Assembly (NCBI RefSeq): GCF_009765355.1
Contig: NZ_VTHK01000028.1
Location: forward strand, 60,333 to 124,332
DNA from: Amycolatopsis anabasis
GTDB lineage: Bacteria; Actinomycetota; Actinomycetes; Mycobacteriales; Pseudonocardiaceae
Length of the DNA stretch: 64,000 bases
Direction of reading: 5' to 3'
The notes beneath the pieces were generated by a model. It searched no databases, had not been told where the DNA came from, and saw only the letters and a list, made by a program, of their open reading frames with translations. The position numbers were made by a program, and so were the translations under genes. Shown piece after piece: positions 16,629 through 24,767 of this stretch. The stretch's first letter is position 1. Every line of letters begins with the position of its first letter.

Positions 16629-17546
16629 TCAGCCGTGGTCGGGGTCGATCACGACGGCAGTACCGCTGTCGGGCACATCGCGGGCAGCGGCCGCTCGGGA
16701 CGCCAGCTCACCGGCACAGGCACCGGGGTCGGTGTGCTGGCGGACGATGTCGGCGAATTCCTCGGCGGACAGTGCTGCGTGCACCCCATCGGTGACCAGG
16801 ACGAGGCGGCCGCGTCGCCGCAGCGTGCGGATCGTGGAGGGGCGGTCGTGGCTGAGCAGGCTCGCCGTGGGAACGAGGCGAAGCCGGGGCAGCATGTAGC
16901 CGTCAAACTTGTCGGCCAGCTCTTCTGGGGAGCACTCGGATGCGGGGACGGCGTGATCGGTGGTGAGCTGGGCTACCGCGCCGTCGACGAGCTCGTAGGC
17001 GCGGCAGTGCCCGACCCACGCCAGTTCCCAGCCGGCCGACAGGGAGTCTGCTCGGGCGACGAGGAGGCAGGCATTGCCCGCCTGATGGGCGGCGTTCTCC
17101 TCGGCGGCGGCGTTGACCGCGGCCAGCACTCCGTCGGTGGCGGCGGTCTTGGCCGCGACGTGGGCGGTGACCGAGGCGATGCAGTGGGAGACGTGGGAGT
17201 CGGTGACATCGTCGGTGATGGCCCACGCGGCGGCTCGGTGGTCGATGGTGTGGTGGGATGCGTGTCCGTCGCCGTTGTAGGAGCCGGAGAAGGTCGTGGA
17301 GTAGCCGGTACGCATGAGCGAAAACCTTTCTGTCGGCACAGTATTTGTGGAGGTATACGGAGTGGGAGTCCGGGTGATGCGTTGGTAGAGGACGCGCGAG
17401 ATGGGGTCGGGCTCGACGCCGCACGTGGGCGGCGAGTGTCGCCCGGCTTGGTGCTTCCAGTAGATGGCTCCGTCGTGACGGCCCCAGATGTCGGCGGGAA
17501 CCCCACATCGACGACAGACGAAACGTGGGCGAGGCCGCGGCGTCAT
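16629..17546 (-). CDS. Zinc-ribbon plus PP2C-like phosphatase protein
   Basis: The frame from 17546 encodes 305 residues. Residues 1-45 contain CRRCGVPADIWGRHDGAIYWKH...PPTCG, a possible zinc ribbon. From about residue 78, MRTGYSTTFSGSYNGDGHASHHTIDHRAAAWAITDD has the PP2C layout, followed by AWVGHCRAYELVDGAVAQLTTDH and GRLVLVTDGVHAAL. PP2C enzymes remove phosphate from Ser/Thr; some acid residues that bind metal are hard to place here. The first codon overlaps the previous stop (ATGA, 17543-17546), which favours this long form. A start at 17315 would give the PP2C part alone. Confidence 0.65.
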   Translation of the reverse strand: MTPRPRPRFVCRRCGVPADIWGRHDGAIYWKHQAGRHSPPTCGVEPDPISRVLYQRITRTPTPYTSTNTVPTERFSLMRTGYSTTFSGSYNGDGHASHHTIDHRAAAWAITDDVTDSHVSHCIASVTAHVAAKTAATDGVLAAVNAAAEENAAHQAGNACLLVARADSLSAGWELAWVGHCRAYELVDGAVAQLTTDHAVPASECSPEELADKFDGYMLPRLRLVPTASLLSHDRPSTIRTLRRRGRLVLVTDGVHAALSAEEFADIVRQHTDPGACAGELASRAAAARDVPDSGTAVVIDPDHG

Positions 17547-18187
17547 TGCGAGCCAGGAGAACGCAGGACGCGAAGCTGGGCCGGGGCATGCGGGGTGAGT
17601 GCGCCGTTGTCCCACTGCACCGCGACCACGCCGCGCGAGCTGATGTAGCGAACGGTGCCGAGAATCCGAGCCCGAACATCATCGACGCGGCACACCCGGT
17701 CGCCTTCGTCCAGCGAGGGCTCACCCGTTGCAGTCTCGGCGAAGTCGGCAACAGCTTGGCCTCCGGGAAGGAGACGTTCGCGTTCCTGACGAAACCACGC
17801 CTCGAAGTCCGCGCCACCGGTGATTCCGGTATCGGCCATGCGGCCGAGGTAGGCGGCGAATTGCCACGGCGTCAGCTCCTGGAGACGTGAGCACAGAACC
17901 GGATGGGAACGGTTACCGGTGACACAGCGCAGCCAACCCCGCATCGCGTGGAAGCCGAAGGCGAGACGGGCGACGCGATCACTGTGCTCGGCGCGGTAGG
18001 ACTCGGGTCGACAGGTGGCCTGCCACACCTCGCTCCACATCGCCTCGTGGTTCAACTCGTCATAGGGAACCGATGCCTCATCACGGACATCGTTGAGCCG
18101 GTACCACCGGGTCTGAGGCAACAGCCGGAACACAGAGCGCAGCTCGGCAGCGAGCTGCTGGCCCTGGGTGAACTGAGTCATGTCCAT
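17543..18187 (-). CDS. Hypothetical protein, coupled to PP2C-like gene
   Basis: A 214-residue soluble protein, ATG at 18187 with AAGGAG upstream. The N-terminal part is helical (QGQQLAAELRSVFRLLPQTRWYRLNDVRDEAS); the C-terminal 60 residues are beta-rich (GDRVCRVDDVRARILGTVRYISSRGVVAVQWDNGALTP), resembling a small SH3-like or Tudor-like barrel. No family recognised. Its stop overlaps the PP2C-like gene's start, so the two products are probably made together. Confidence 0.55.
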   Translation of the reverse strand: MDMTQFTQGQQLAAELRSVFRLLPQTRWYRLNDVRDEASVPYDELNHEAMWSEVWQATCRPESYRAEHSDRVARLAFGFHAMRGWLRCVTGNRSHPVLCSRLQELTPWQFAAYLGRMADTGITGGADFEAWFRQERERLLPGGQAVADFAETATGEPSLDEGDRVCRVDDVRARILGTVRYISSRGVVAVQWDNGALTPHAPAQLRVLRSPGSQ

Positions 18188-18255
18188 CAAGGACTCCTTA
18201 TGGTTTGCTGCGAGTGCCGAATCGTTTCCTCACCGAGGGAAATCCCGTTGGTGGG

Positions 18256-18831
18256 TCATGGGGTCGGGGCTGCGCGGAGGGTCCGCACGCTGACGCCTTC
18301 CCGGTACTGGCCGAGGCAGCCGGTGCATCGGCGTGCGAGGCTGATGTCTCGTGGGTGAAACGGTTGGTTCGCACGGTGCATTCGCTTGAGCGTGTGTCCG
18401 CATTCCAGGGTGATCTCCTCGCACGCCATCCGGTGGTTTTCCACTTCGAGGAGGGTCACGGTGCGTTCGGGGCGGCCGTCGCAGTGATTGCAGTACATCG
18501 GTCCGGTCTCCCAGTACGCCTGCGGCGCGAAGAACAAACCGTTGAGGTACCGGTGTGTTTGTCCGGTCAGTTGCTGCGAGGTCACGTAGAAGGTGTGGAC
18601 GTGTCCGCAATCCAGATGGATCCGTTCACGGTAGTAGTCGCGGGCCTCGCGGATGACCCCGTCGGCAACCATCCAGGTCGAGCCCACCAGGCCGAGTAAG
18701 CGGGCGTAGAGCCGTTCCGGATACCCGGCACGGAAACGGCGCTGGTACTCGGCGCGATCCTCGTCGTAGAGCCGCTCGAAGCGGACGAACAGCCGCGCCA
18801 GCGCGGCGATCCGTTTCTCGTGTGCGTTCAT
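18256..18831 (-). CDS. Hypothetical protein with cysteine/histidine motifs
   Basis: A 191-residue protein. The first 70 residues are helical and charged. Then come three Cys/His groups: DCGHVHTFYV, MYCNHCDGRPERTV and LECGHTLKRMH, ending with ARRCTGCLGQYREG. These look like zinc sites. The repeat of xCGH.. suggests two related modules. ATG with GGAGG upstream. Function unknown; it lies between the unknown 214-residue gene and the PP-loop gene. Confidence 0.6.
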   Translation of the reverse strand: MNAHEKRIAALARLFVRFERLYDEDRAEYQRRFRAGYPERLYARLLGLVGSTWMVADGVIREARDYYRERIHLDCGHVHTFYVTSQQLTGQTHRYLNGLFFAPQAYWETGPMYCNHCDGRPERTVTLLEVENHRMACEEITLECGHTLKRMHRANQPFHPRDISLARRCTGCLGQYREGVSVRTLRAAPTP

Positions 18832-18900
18832 GCGAACCTCCTTGCGGGCTTCAGGTGGTACGTGCCTACGCGCTCGATTCGGCCGGTGGTCAGCCAGGAA

Positions 18901-20091
18901 TCACAGGGTGGACGAGTCGAACAAGGTCTCGCCCGTGATGGCGGCCCAGTGTTTGGCGAAGCTGGGGCGCTCTTTGTCGTTGGTACCGGCCAAAGTCATG
19001 CCGATGAAGTGTTCGACTCGGGGGTAGACCTTGGTGGGTTCCTCGCCGCGCAGCCACAGACGGCCTCCATTGTCTGTGGCAGTGCCGACGTGAGTGCGCA
19101 TCCAGCGCTGCGCCTGCGCGCGGGTGCCAGTGAAACTGGTTCGGACGGAACGCCAGCCGGGCCCCTTGCTGGTCGGATCTCCCTTGCGTGCAAAGAAAAG
19201 TCGCCGGACCTCGTACACTGTCCACTGTGCTTGGTTGAGCCTGCGCTCGAACCGCTGCAACGCGGTCGTGTTCCCGTCTTCGACAAGGCGCTCGTACAGG
19301 CTGTGTCGACCGAACATCTTGCTGCGTGGGTTGAAGAACAGCGCCCGGTACTCAGTAAGCAGCGCCTCAACAGCGCTGTCGGGAAAGCGCCGCATCCGTT
19401 TCATCAGTGCGGGCAGCGAGGCAGATGACCCGGCGAAAGGACAGAACGAACAAGCCGATTTCTTCCATATAATCCCAAATTCGTTGTACAGGCGACGCAG
19501 GCAGCGCACGCGCGACCAGTTCCATTCGATCAAGGGGTGCACCGGATCACGGGTCTGCGTCGCGTAGACGTCATCCTTCTCGGCACGGGGCCATTCGTCA
19601 CGGTTGTACCCGATGACATGCGTGTATTCCCTTCCTGGGAACTCGGTCAGGATGAATCGATCGAGCACCCAACCCTTGAACAGCAACGAGCACTTACGGT
19701 CGGAGAGCTGAGGGGTGATCCCGTTGACCTCGTTGTGCTGCGCCAGCGTCCAGGGTCCTTTGTGGTGCATCACCTTCGGCCGGGTGGTGTCGTCGAGGAT
19801 CTCGATCCCGTCTCGTTCCCGCGGGCCCCGACGGGCGAGTTGCACTAGCCGAACTCCGCGGTCGCGCAGCAACGGCAGGATGAACCGTTGCGAGTCTCGC
19901 AGAGTGTCATCGAATTCGGACCCGACTACGGCGTGAAGCACCACCATGTTCGAGGGATCGACGCCGTGCTTGTCGGGCTTGGTCAGGACCTCGGTCAGGT
20001 ACGCGCCGCTCTCGACTCCGGCACCGAAAGACACGATGTCCAGTGGTGGCGCGTCGGTGTGGGCGAGATCGAACAGGGTCGGCGTAGTCAT
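18901..20091 (-). CDS. PP-loop ATPase, PAPS-reductase-like
   Basis: A 396-residue protein. The N-terminal pyrophosphatase loop reads VSFGAGVESGAYL, as in the phage/plasmid branch of the PAPS-reductase/AANH superfamily. Cysteines in DRKCSLLFK and KKSACSFCPFAG resemble the CxxC region of these enzymes. The superfamily activates substrates by adenylation, often for sulfur transfer (as in DndC or TtuA types); the substrate here is unknown. The start overlaps the LuxR-type gene's stop by 4 bases. The central part (19400-19720) is less GC-rich than the flanks. Confidence 0.75.
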   Translation of the reverse strand: MTTPTLFDLAHTDAPPLDIVSFGAGVESGAYLTEVLTKPDKHGVDPSNMVVLHAVVGSEFDDTLRDSQRFILPLLRDRGVRLVQLARRGPRERDGIEILDDTTRPKVMHHKGPWTLAQHNEVNGITPQLSDRKCSLLFKGWVLDRFILTEFPGREYTHVIGYNRDEWPRAEKDDVYATQTRDPVHPLIEWNWSRVRCLRRLYNEFGIIWKKSACSFCPFAGSSASLPALMKRMRRFPDSAVEALLTEYRALFFNPRSKMFGRHSLYERLVEDGNTTALQRFERRLNQAQWTVYEVRRLFFARKGDPTSKGPGWRSVRTSFTGTRAQAQRWMRTHVGTATDNGGRLWLRGEEPTKVYPRVEHFIGMTLAGTNDKERPSFAKHWAAITGETLFDSSTL

Positions 20092-20468
20092 GGGCGGTCC
20101 CGAGCGGTGTCGGCTCGGCGCCGGGAGGGTGCGGAGGTGATCGCCCTGGGCGATGGAGGCTTCGCGTGGTGCTGAGCGGAGGTCGAATCGGAGTCGGGTG
20201 TGCTGGGCGGTGCCGTGGGGGTTAAGGGGGACTGGAGTTGCGCGCTGGTGGGTTGGGGGCGGCCTTGGAAGATCCCGACGTGGTAAGCGATCGCGACGGC
20301 GTGCGCTCGGTTGCGCGCGCCGAGTTTGCGCAGGATGTTCTTGACGTGAGTACGGATCGTTTCGGGGGATCGGACCAGGATGGTGGCGATCTGGTGGTTG
20401 TCCCGTCCCCGCGCGATCTCCTGCAACACGAGGAGTTCGGTCGCGCTGAGCTTGGTGGTGTTGTTCAT
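20088..20468 (-). CDS. LuxR-type HTH regulator, short
   Basis: A 126-residue protein. The LuxR/FixJ C-terminal HTH is complete: KLSATELLVLQEIARGRDNHQIATILVRSPETIRTHVKNILRKLGARNRAHAVAIA. There is no N-terminal receiver or sensor domain; instead a disordered Pro/Ser/Arg-rich tail follows. It likely binds DNA near its own operon. It is coupled to the PP-loop gene by an ATGA overlap. About 380 bases of structured noncoding DNA lie upstream. Confidence 0.85.
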   Translation of the reverse strand: MNNTTKLSATELLVLQEIARGRDNHQIATILVRSPETIRTHVKNILRKLGARNRAHAVAIAYHVGIFQGRPQPTSAQLQSPLTPTAPPSTPDSDSTSAQHHAKPPSPRAITSAPSRRRADTARDRP

Positions 20469-20540
20469 CGTCGACCTCCGAAAGCGACAGGCACGACCGA
20501 GAGCGCTGCGGAGAGAGGGAAGCGAGGTCAGAAGAAGAGG

Positions 20541-20583
20541 GGTCCGGTCGGCCGCCGCGGCGCGTGCGACGGCCGACCGGACC
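20541..20583 (-). repeat. Perfect 14-bp hairpin upstream of the LuxR-type gene
   Basis: GGTCCGGTCGGCCG (20541-20554) pairs with 20570-20583. It lies 73 bases upstream of the LuxR-type start, so it is either in its leader or is a second stop signal for the gene beyond. Confidence 0.55.
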
Positions 20584-20585
20584 CG

Positions 20586-20639
20586 AACCGGGAACCGGCG
20601 CGTCGGGGGCGGACGCGCCAGGCTCGGGATCCCGGTTCA
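20586..20639 (-). repeat. Nested hairpin next to the previous one
   Basis: Outer arms GAACCGGGA/TCCCGGTTC (9 bp) enclose inner arms GGCGCGTC/GACGCGCC (8 bp). It sits between the 14-bp hairpin and palindromic element copy 1. Confidence 0.5.
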
Positions 20640-20660
20640 TTCCGGTGGTCTCGGGTCGTG

Positions 20661-20790
20661 CGTGGACGTCCGCGGATCACCAGGCCCTAGCGCAACGGCG
20701 GTCAAGGCCCCCAGCACAGTCCGGGTGCAGATGCTCTGGGCGCTGGGCCTTGACCGCCGGCGCGGGCCTGGTCGCGTGATGACGTCCACG
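20661..20790 (-). repeat. Palindromic intergenic element, copy 1
   Basis: A 130-base palindrome of three nested stems: CGTGGACGTC (20661-20670) with 20781-20790, CAGGCCC (20681-20687) with 20764-20770, and CGGCGGTCAAGGCCC (20696-20710) with 20745-20759, with a loop of about 34 bases. The stems are separated by internal loops of unequal sequence. The same arrangement recurs at 22879-23007 and 26645-26774. All three lie upstream of a minus-strand gene, here the LuxR-type regulator. Possible roles are a cis-acting RNA, a small RNA or a protein-binding site. Confidence 0.75.
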
Positions 20791-20846
20791 CCGATACCGA
20801 TGACCACCCCGCCGGGCCCGCCCAGTGACCGCCGGGGAGCAGGGGG

Positions 20847-21503
20847 TCAGGGTTGTTCCCAGCCAGTGCGTGCGGCCCACGTGGCGAGCGCGTGCGCGGC
20901 CTCGTGCGGGCTGCTGTAGGTGGGTTCCTCGGAGAGGGGCAGGTCGGGACGGATCGTGCCGCCGGTGAGATCCCGCGCGAGATAGCGTTCGTGTAAGCCA
21001 TAGGTCGTGCGCCGCACGAAGCCGATCCCGAGCCCCTTGACCGAGATACGCCAGGCGCGGTCGAAGGAGTACGGCGTCGGAGAGGGGGCGGTGGCCGGAT
21101 GGTGCTCGGGCCAGCGGTAGGCGGCCCACCAGTTGATGAGCGTGACGTCGATGACGCGGTCACCGGCGTTGATGATGTCGGTGACGGCGTCGCGAGCCAC
21201 GGCGGCACCGACCAGGTCGGCCAGCCTGGCGTAGGCATCACGTGCCGCGGTGATTCGCGCGAGGATCGGGGCGGCCTGGGCGCGCAGGGTCTGCGCGTCC
21301 ATCTGCCCGATCTCGCGGTTACGGGCCTCGTAGGCGTTCCGGTCGGTCATGCCGGGCACCCAGTGCGGTGCTAGGGCGTTGATGCAGTCGAGGCAGGTGT
21401 GACACCGGTAGATGTTGGGATGGGACACGGCGATGGAGATCCCCGTGCCGGTGTTGTCGCATCCGGCGGTGCCGCACTCGGCACCGATGGTGTTCGTGCT
21501 CAT
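20847..21503 (-). CDS. Hypothetical protein with N-terminal zinc-finger-like motif
   Basis: A 218-residue protein. The N-terminus has ECGTAGCDNTGTG...IYRCHTCLDC, probably a treble-clef or zinc-ribbon site. The rest is mixed alpha/beta with a helical middle (ITAARDAYARLADLVGAAVARDAVTDII) and GLGIGFVRRTTYGLHERYLARDLTGG. No family recognised. ATG at 21503 with GAAAGGA upstream. Long open extension to 21938 is a shadow. It is transcribed alone, between two hairpin-rich gaps. Confidence 0.55.
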   Translation of the reverse strand: MSTNTIGAECGTAGCDNTGTGISIAVSHPNIYRCHTCLDCINALAPHWVPGMTDRNAYEARNREIGQMDAQTLRAQAAPILARITAARDAYARLADLVGAAVARDAVTDIINAGDRVIDVTLINWWAAYRWPEHHPATAPSPTPYSFDRAWRISVKGLGIGFVRRTTYGLHERYLARDLTGGTIRPDLPLSEEPTYSSPHEAAHALATWAARTGWEQP

Positions 21504-21691
21504 GACTCGCGACGTCCTTTCTCGGTGAGCTTGATTTCCAGGGAAATGGGGCTTGGGGGCGGAAACGTGGCAACCTGACCGGGTTCGCCGCTGCGGCGTG
21601 GATCTACGCAGAGCTGCGGCGGCGCGGTGAGGCAACTTCGAGCGCTGGGTGGCGGCCGGGGCTAGCCCGAGCCAGCGGTCGGCATGCTGAA

Positions 21692-21750
21692 GCGGCGAGG
21701 GAACTCGCCGCGGCCCTGGGCCCGCCCCATCAGGGACGGGACCAGGGCCG
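21692..21750 (-). terminator. Two hairpins after DUF932 gene
   Basis: GCGGCGAG/CTCGCCGC (21692-21711, 8-bp stem, GGAA loop) is followed by CGGCCCTGG/CCAGGGCCG (21711-21719 with 21742-21750). They lie 30-90 bases beyond the DUF932 stop codon. Confidence 0.5.
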
Positions 21751-21780
21751 TGCGCGGTGGGGAGATGGTCGGTCAGAAAT

Positions 21781-22785
21781 TCAGACCGAGGCCAGCACCT
21801 TTCCGAGGGTTGAGACCGTGCTCTGGTCGAGTTTGTCGATCTTTCCGTCGACGGTGCGGGACATGTTGCGTTCGGGCCGCGAGGCGTTGCGCACGGTCGC
21901 TTCGTGGTGGGTGAAGGTGTTGACCGCTTGCACCACACCCCACGCGGTGCCGCGCCAGGGGCTGACTCGGCTGTCGCTGGTCCACAGCCGAGTCAGGGCG
22001 GAACGCTGCTTGAGCGCGGTGGTGCGAGAGCGGCCGTCCTCCTGCGGCACCGGGGTATGGGCGTCCAGGAACGCCCGCCACGCCCGGTCGGTCACGGTCG
22101 TTGCGCACAGTGCCTTGACCTCCGCAGCGAAGTCCTCGGCCACGGTGTGCACCATCGCCAGGGCGTCGCGCGCCTCGACGATCCGGAACCCGCTGTTCGC
22201 ACTGTGCCGGACGGAGAACTGCTGGCCGTGCTCGCGCAGCCCGGCCGCCATCGTGTTATCGCACACGACATTGGTCACCACACGCTTGTACGTGGTGGAC
22301 AGGCTGCCGTCGTGGCTGGTGCAGGCGAGCAGATTCGGCCGGAACTCCACCCCTTCGGGCGTGGTGATGGTGTCCGGGACCTCCACGCTCACCCACGCCT
22401 GCTTGCGCTCGCGCAGCAGCCCGGCGGAGCCGATGGCGAGCCCGTCGTCCAGGATCAAGCCGACCTTGTGCAGAAGCCAGTCCTGGTACTGGTGGATGTC
22501 GTAGGTGTCAGTGTGGATGCCGAGCACGTCACCGTTATCGGACGCGGTGACGGCGATCGTGTTGGGCACCTGCCGGAGGCCGAACTTCCCCTGAACGAAG
22601 ACAGGTTCGGGCTCGGCGGTCCAGTCGAACAGGCGACGCCGCACGTCCGGCAGCGGGATGGCACCGGGGTAGTGATTGGGCTCGCTGCCCTGATCCGACG
22701 CGCGGTAGTGCCAGGCATGCCCGCGCTTGTCGGTGAATCCGATCAGTACGTTGGTGTTGAGCCACTGACTGGTCTCTCGGGACAT
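21781..22785 (-). CDS. DUF932 phage/plasmid-like protein
   Basis: A 334-residue DUF932 (TIGR03299-like) protein. Typical parts are NTIAVTASDNGDVLGIHTDTYDIHQYQDWL near residue 75, LLACTSHDGSLSTTYKRVVTNVVCDNTMAAGL and a C-terminal helical zone ending TRLWTSDSRVSPWRGTAWGVVQAVNTFTHHEA. The family is widespread in phages and plasmids; function unknown. ATG at 22785 with GAGAGGACGG upstream; an in-frame ATG 27 bases earlier is possible. Palindromic element copy 2 stands about 95 bases upstream of its start. Confidence 0.85.
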   Translation of the reverse strand: MSRETSQWLNTNVLIGFTDKRGHAWHYRASDQGSEPNHYPGAIPLPDVRRRLFDWTAEPEPVFVQGKFGLRQVPNTIAVTASDNGDVLGIHTDTYDIHQYQDWLLHKVGLILDDGLAIGSAGLLRERKQAWVSVEVPDTITTPEGVEFRPNLLACTSHDGSLSTTYKRVVTNVVCDNTMAAGLREHGQQFSVRHSANSGFRIVEARDALAMVHTVAEDFAAEVKALCATTVTDRAWRAFLDAHTPVPQEDGRSRTTALKQRSALTRLWTSDSRVSPWRGTAWGVVQAVNTFTHHEATVRNASRPERNMSRTVDGKIDKLDQSTVSTLGKVLASV

Positions 22786-22878
22786 CACGAACCGTCCTCT
22801 CGTGAACATCGGGAACCGCGGGCGCCTCGAGCGCGGAGCAGAAGCGCGTCCAGGGTGTCCGGCGGGTGCCGGGATCGT

Positions 22879-23007
22879 GCGTGGACGACTGCGGATCACC
22901 AGGCCCAAGCGCCGGCGGTCAAGGCCCCCGCAGTGCGAACGGACACGAAGGCGGGGACTGGGCCTTGACCGCCGGCCGCTGGCCTGGTCACGTGGGGGCG
23001 TCCACGC
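22879..23007 (-). repeat. Palindromic intergenic element, copy 2
   Basis: Same layout as the copy at 20661: outer stem GCGTGGACG (22879-22887) with 22999-23007, middle stem ACCAGGCC (22898-22905) with 22981-22988, inner stem CCGGCGGTCAAGGCCC (22912-22927) with 22960-22975, and a 32-base loop. Loop and internal-loop sequences differ from copy 1 while the stems are kept. Confidence 0.75.
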
Positions 23008-23131
23008 CGAGCCCGGCGACGGGAAGACGACCCGCACCGGTCAGCGGTGTGGCGGGGACGGCGTCGTCCTCAACGCCACGACAGCCCTGCCTGGAGCTAT
23101 GTGCCCCGGAGCCCGTGCGCGTGTCGGTCCG

Positions 23132-23533
23132 CTACCAAAGCCCGTTCACCGCCAGCGGGGCCGAGGTGCGGCGACGTGCCTGGGAGCGAGTTGGCGATTC
23201 TGGCCAGGGCGCGGGCACGGTAGGGTCGCCGCGACGTTGCCGCTGCCGATCGACCTCTGCGGCGTGATCCACTCGCGCTTGATGCCAAGCACAGTCGTGT
23301 TCGGACGGCCGAACACAGCGCAGGCGCCCAGCAGGCACATGACAGTGCGGGCAGGCAACCGTGGCAGGGCATGTTTCGCCGAGTGTGCTCAGTCCGCAAG
23401 TTGGGCAGTCCCGCGATACCAAGGGACGACCCGCAAGATCGATCAGTACACCGCGTGCGAGCATCTCTTCGACCTCACGGGTAAATCGCGGTGGGGCAAC
23501 GGGCTGTGTCCGGGTAACCGGAGGCTTCGACAT
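23132..23533 (-). CDS. Hypothetical protein with zinc-ribbon-like cysteines
   Basis: A 133-residue protein. A helix (RFTREVEEMLARGVLIDLAG) is followed by RDCPTCGLSTLGETCPATVACPHCHVPAG, which has two CxxC pairs and looks like a zinc ribbon, then a basic tail. In the tail CVRPSEHDCAWHQARVDH gives further Cys/His. Function unknown. The ATG at 23533 has GGAAGG upstream and is preferred over a start at 23617. Confidence 0.5.
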   Translation of the reverse strand: MSKPPVTRTQPVAPPRFTREVEEMLARGVLIDLAGRPLVSRDCPTCGLSTLGETCPATVACPHCHVPAGRLRCVRPSEHDCAWHQARVDHAAEVDRQRQRRGDPTVPAPWPESPTRSQARRRTSAPLAVNGLW

Positions 23534-23668
23534 GCTGGTGACCTTCCTGTGCAGCCGAGTATCTGGGTGGGAGGCGAGAACTCGAGGCGAGAGCGCGGGA
23601 ACGGGCCGTCCCTGCACGGTGGAGGCGGCCCGTTCGGCTCGGACTGGTCTGGCGGTGAGGTAGTGACG

Positions 23669-24586
23669 TCAGTCGACGGTCACCACCGCGCGGCATTTCT
23701 TGGCGGCGTGCACCCAGCCGGAGCCGATCAGCCCGTCCTGGACATCCCAGCGCTCGAACTGGGCCAGCTTGGCCCGCGAGCCGACACCGCACTGGCACCA
23801 CATGTGGCCGTGGACAGGACGCTCGTCGCCGCACAGCAGGAAATGGGGGGCTGTTCGGAACGCGCGGACCGGCCCGGTGATATGCATGCCGTCTACGGGA
23901 CCGAAGCGGCCGAAATACGGCGGGCGTCCCGCCGCCTCATACGCGGCCTGGATCGCAGCAATCCGTGCTCGCATTTCATCGCTGGTGACCTTCTGCTCGG
24001 CCAGGAAAGGGCGCCATTGGCGGCCGTCGTACATCTGCCAGATGCCGTCGAAATGCCGACGCGTGTCGGTGTCATCGTCAAGCTCGGCGACAACGCTTTC
24101 GCGGGCGGGGCGGGTGTGCGCGATCGTGTTGAGGACGATCACGGCACCACGATGAGCCCCCAGGCCCCCGGGAGTCTCCTCGGCAAATTCACGGACCAGC
24201 ATGGTGTGTTCCTTGCGCATCCGGACGACTTCGTCTGCAATGTCCTGCTCGGTCATGACTGCGTCGAGCAGCTGCTCGGTCCCCAACGGCAGCGGGTCAC
24301 CATCGATGCGGCACTGGCCGACGTAGGCGTTCATCTCGCGCCACCCGAATCGATCGAGGTCATTCGGCGCGAAGCGGGTGGCGCCGCCCACCCCCTCGTT
24401 CTCCAACCATCCGATCATGCCCAAATGGGGATGGTGGAGCTCAGCACGAAAGGCGACTCCGCGGCCGTGCTCGAGCTCGGTGCGGTTGCGGTAGGCGAGT
24501 GTGGTCGGGGCCTGGATACCGGTGTGTGGCCACAGAACGAGCCGATCACCGGACTGGACATGATCGTTCGAAGCGGCGTTGTTCAT
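23669..24586 (-). CDS. Hypothetical protein
   Basis: A 305-residue soluble protein without recognised motif. Segments of note are LHHPHLGMIGWLENEGVGGATRFAPNDLDRFGW, a charged helix (TEQDIADEVVRMRKEHTMLVREFAEE) and a C-terminal MWCQCGVGSRAKLAQFERWDVQDG. ATG at 24586 with AGGAG 7 bases upstream. A hairpin between it and the NADAR gene suggests separate transcription. Confidence 0.55.
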   Translation of the reverse strand: MNNAASNDHVQSGDRLVLWPHTGIQAPTTLAYRNRTELEHGRGVAFRAELHHPHLGMIGWLENEGVGGATRFAPNDLDRFGWREMNAYVGQCRIDGDPLPLGTEQLLDAVMTEQDIADEVVRMRKEHTMLVREFAEETPGGLGAHRGAVIVLNTIAHTRPARESVVAELDDDTDTRRHFDGIWQMYDGRQWRPFLAEQKVTSDEMRARIAAIQAAYEAAGRPPYFGRFGPVDGMHITGPVRAFRTAPHFLLCGDERPVHGHMWCQCGVGSRAKLAQFERWDVQDGLIGSGWVHAAKKCRAVVTVD

Positions 24587-24661
24587 AGCGAACTCCTGAT
24601 CTGGTGGGCCAGCGGGAGGTTTGGATACGGGTGGCCGCAGGGCAGCGACGCCTACCGGACG

Positions 24662-24689
24662 CACGGTGCTGGTAGAGGCCAGCACCGTG
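24662..24689 (-). terminator. Hairpin after NADAR gene
   Basis: A perfect 11-bp stem (CACGGTGCTGG / CCAGCACCGTG) with a 6-base loop, about 80 bases beyond the NADAR stop codon. Confidence 0.55.
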
Positions 24690-24767
24690 GCCGGTGATCG
24701 CGGAGACAGCATGCGCCGGTAGTGGAGCGGTGATTACCGTGCAAGGTGGTGGTGTGGCACGGGGGAG

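Noticed and set aside
20661..20790. Palindromic element as a simple transcription terminator
   Set aside because: The copy at 26645 lies between divergent genes, and all copies share sequence, unlike the unrelated terminator-like stems in the same island.
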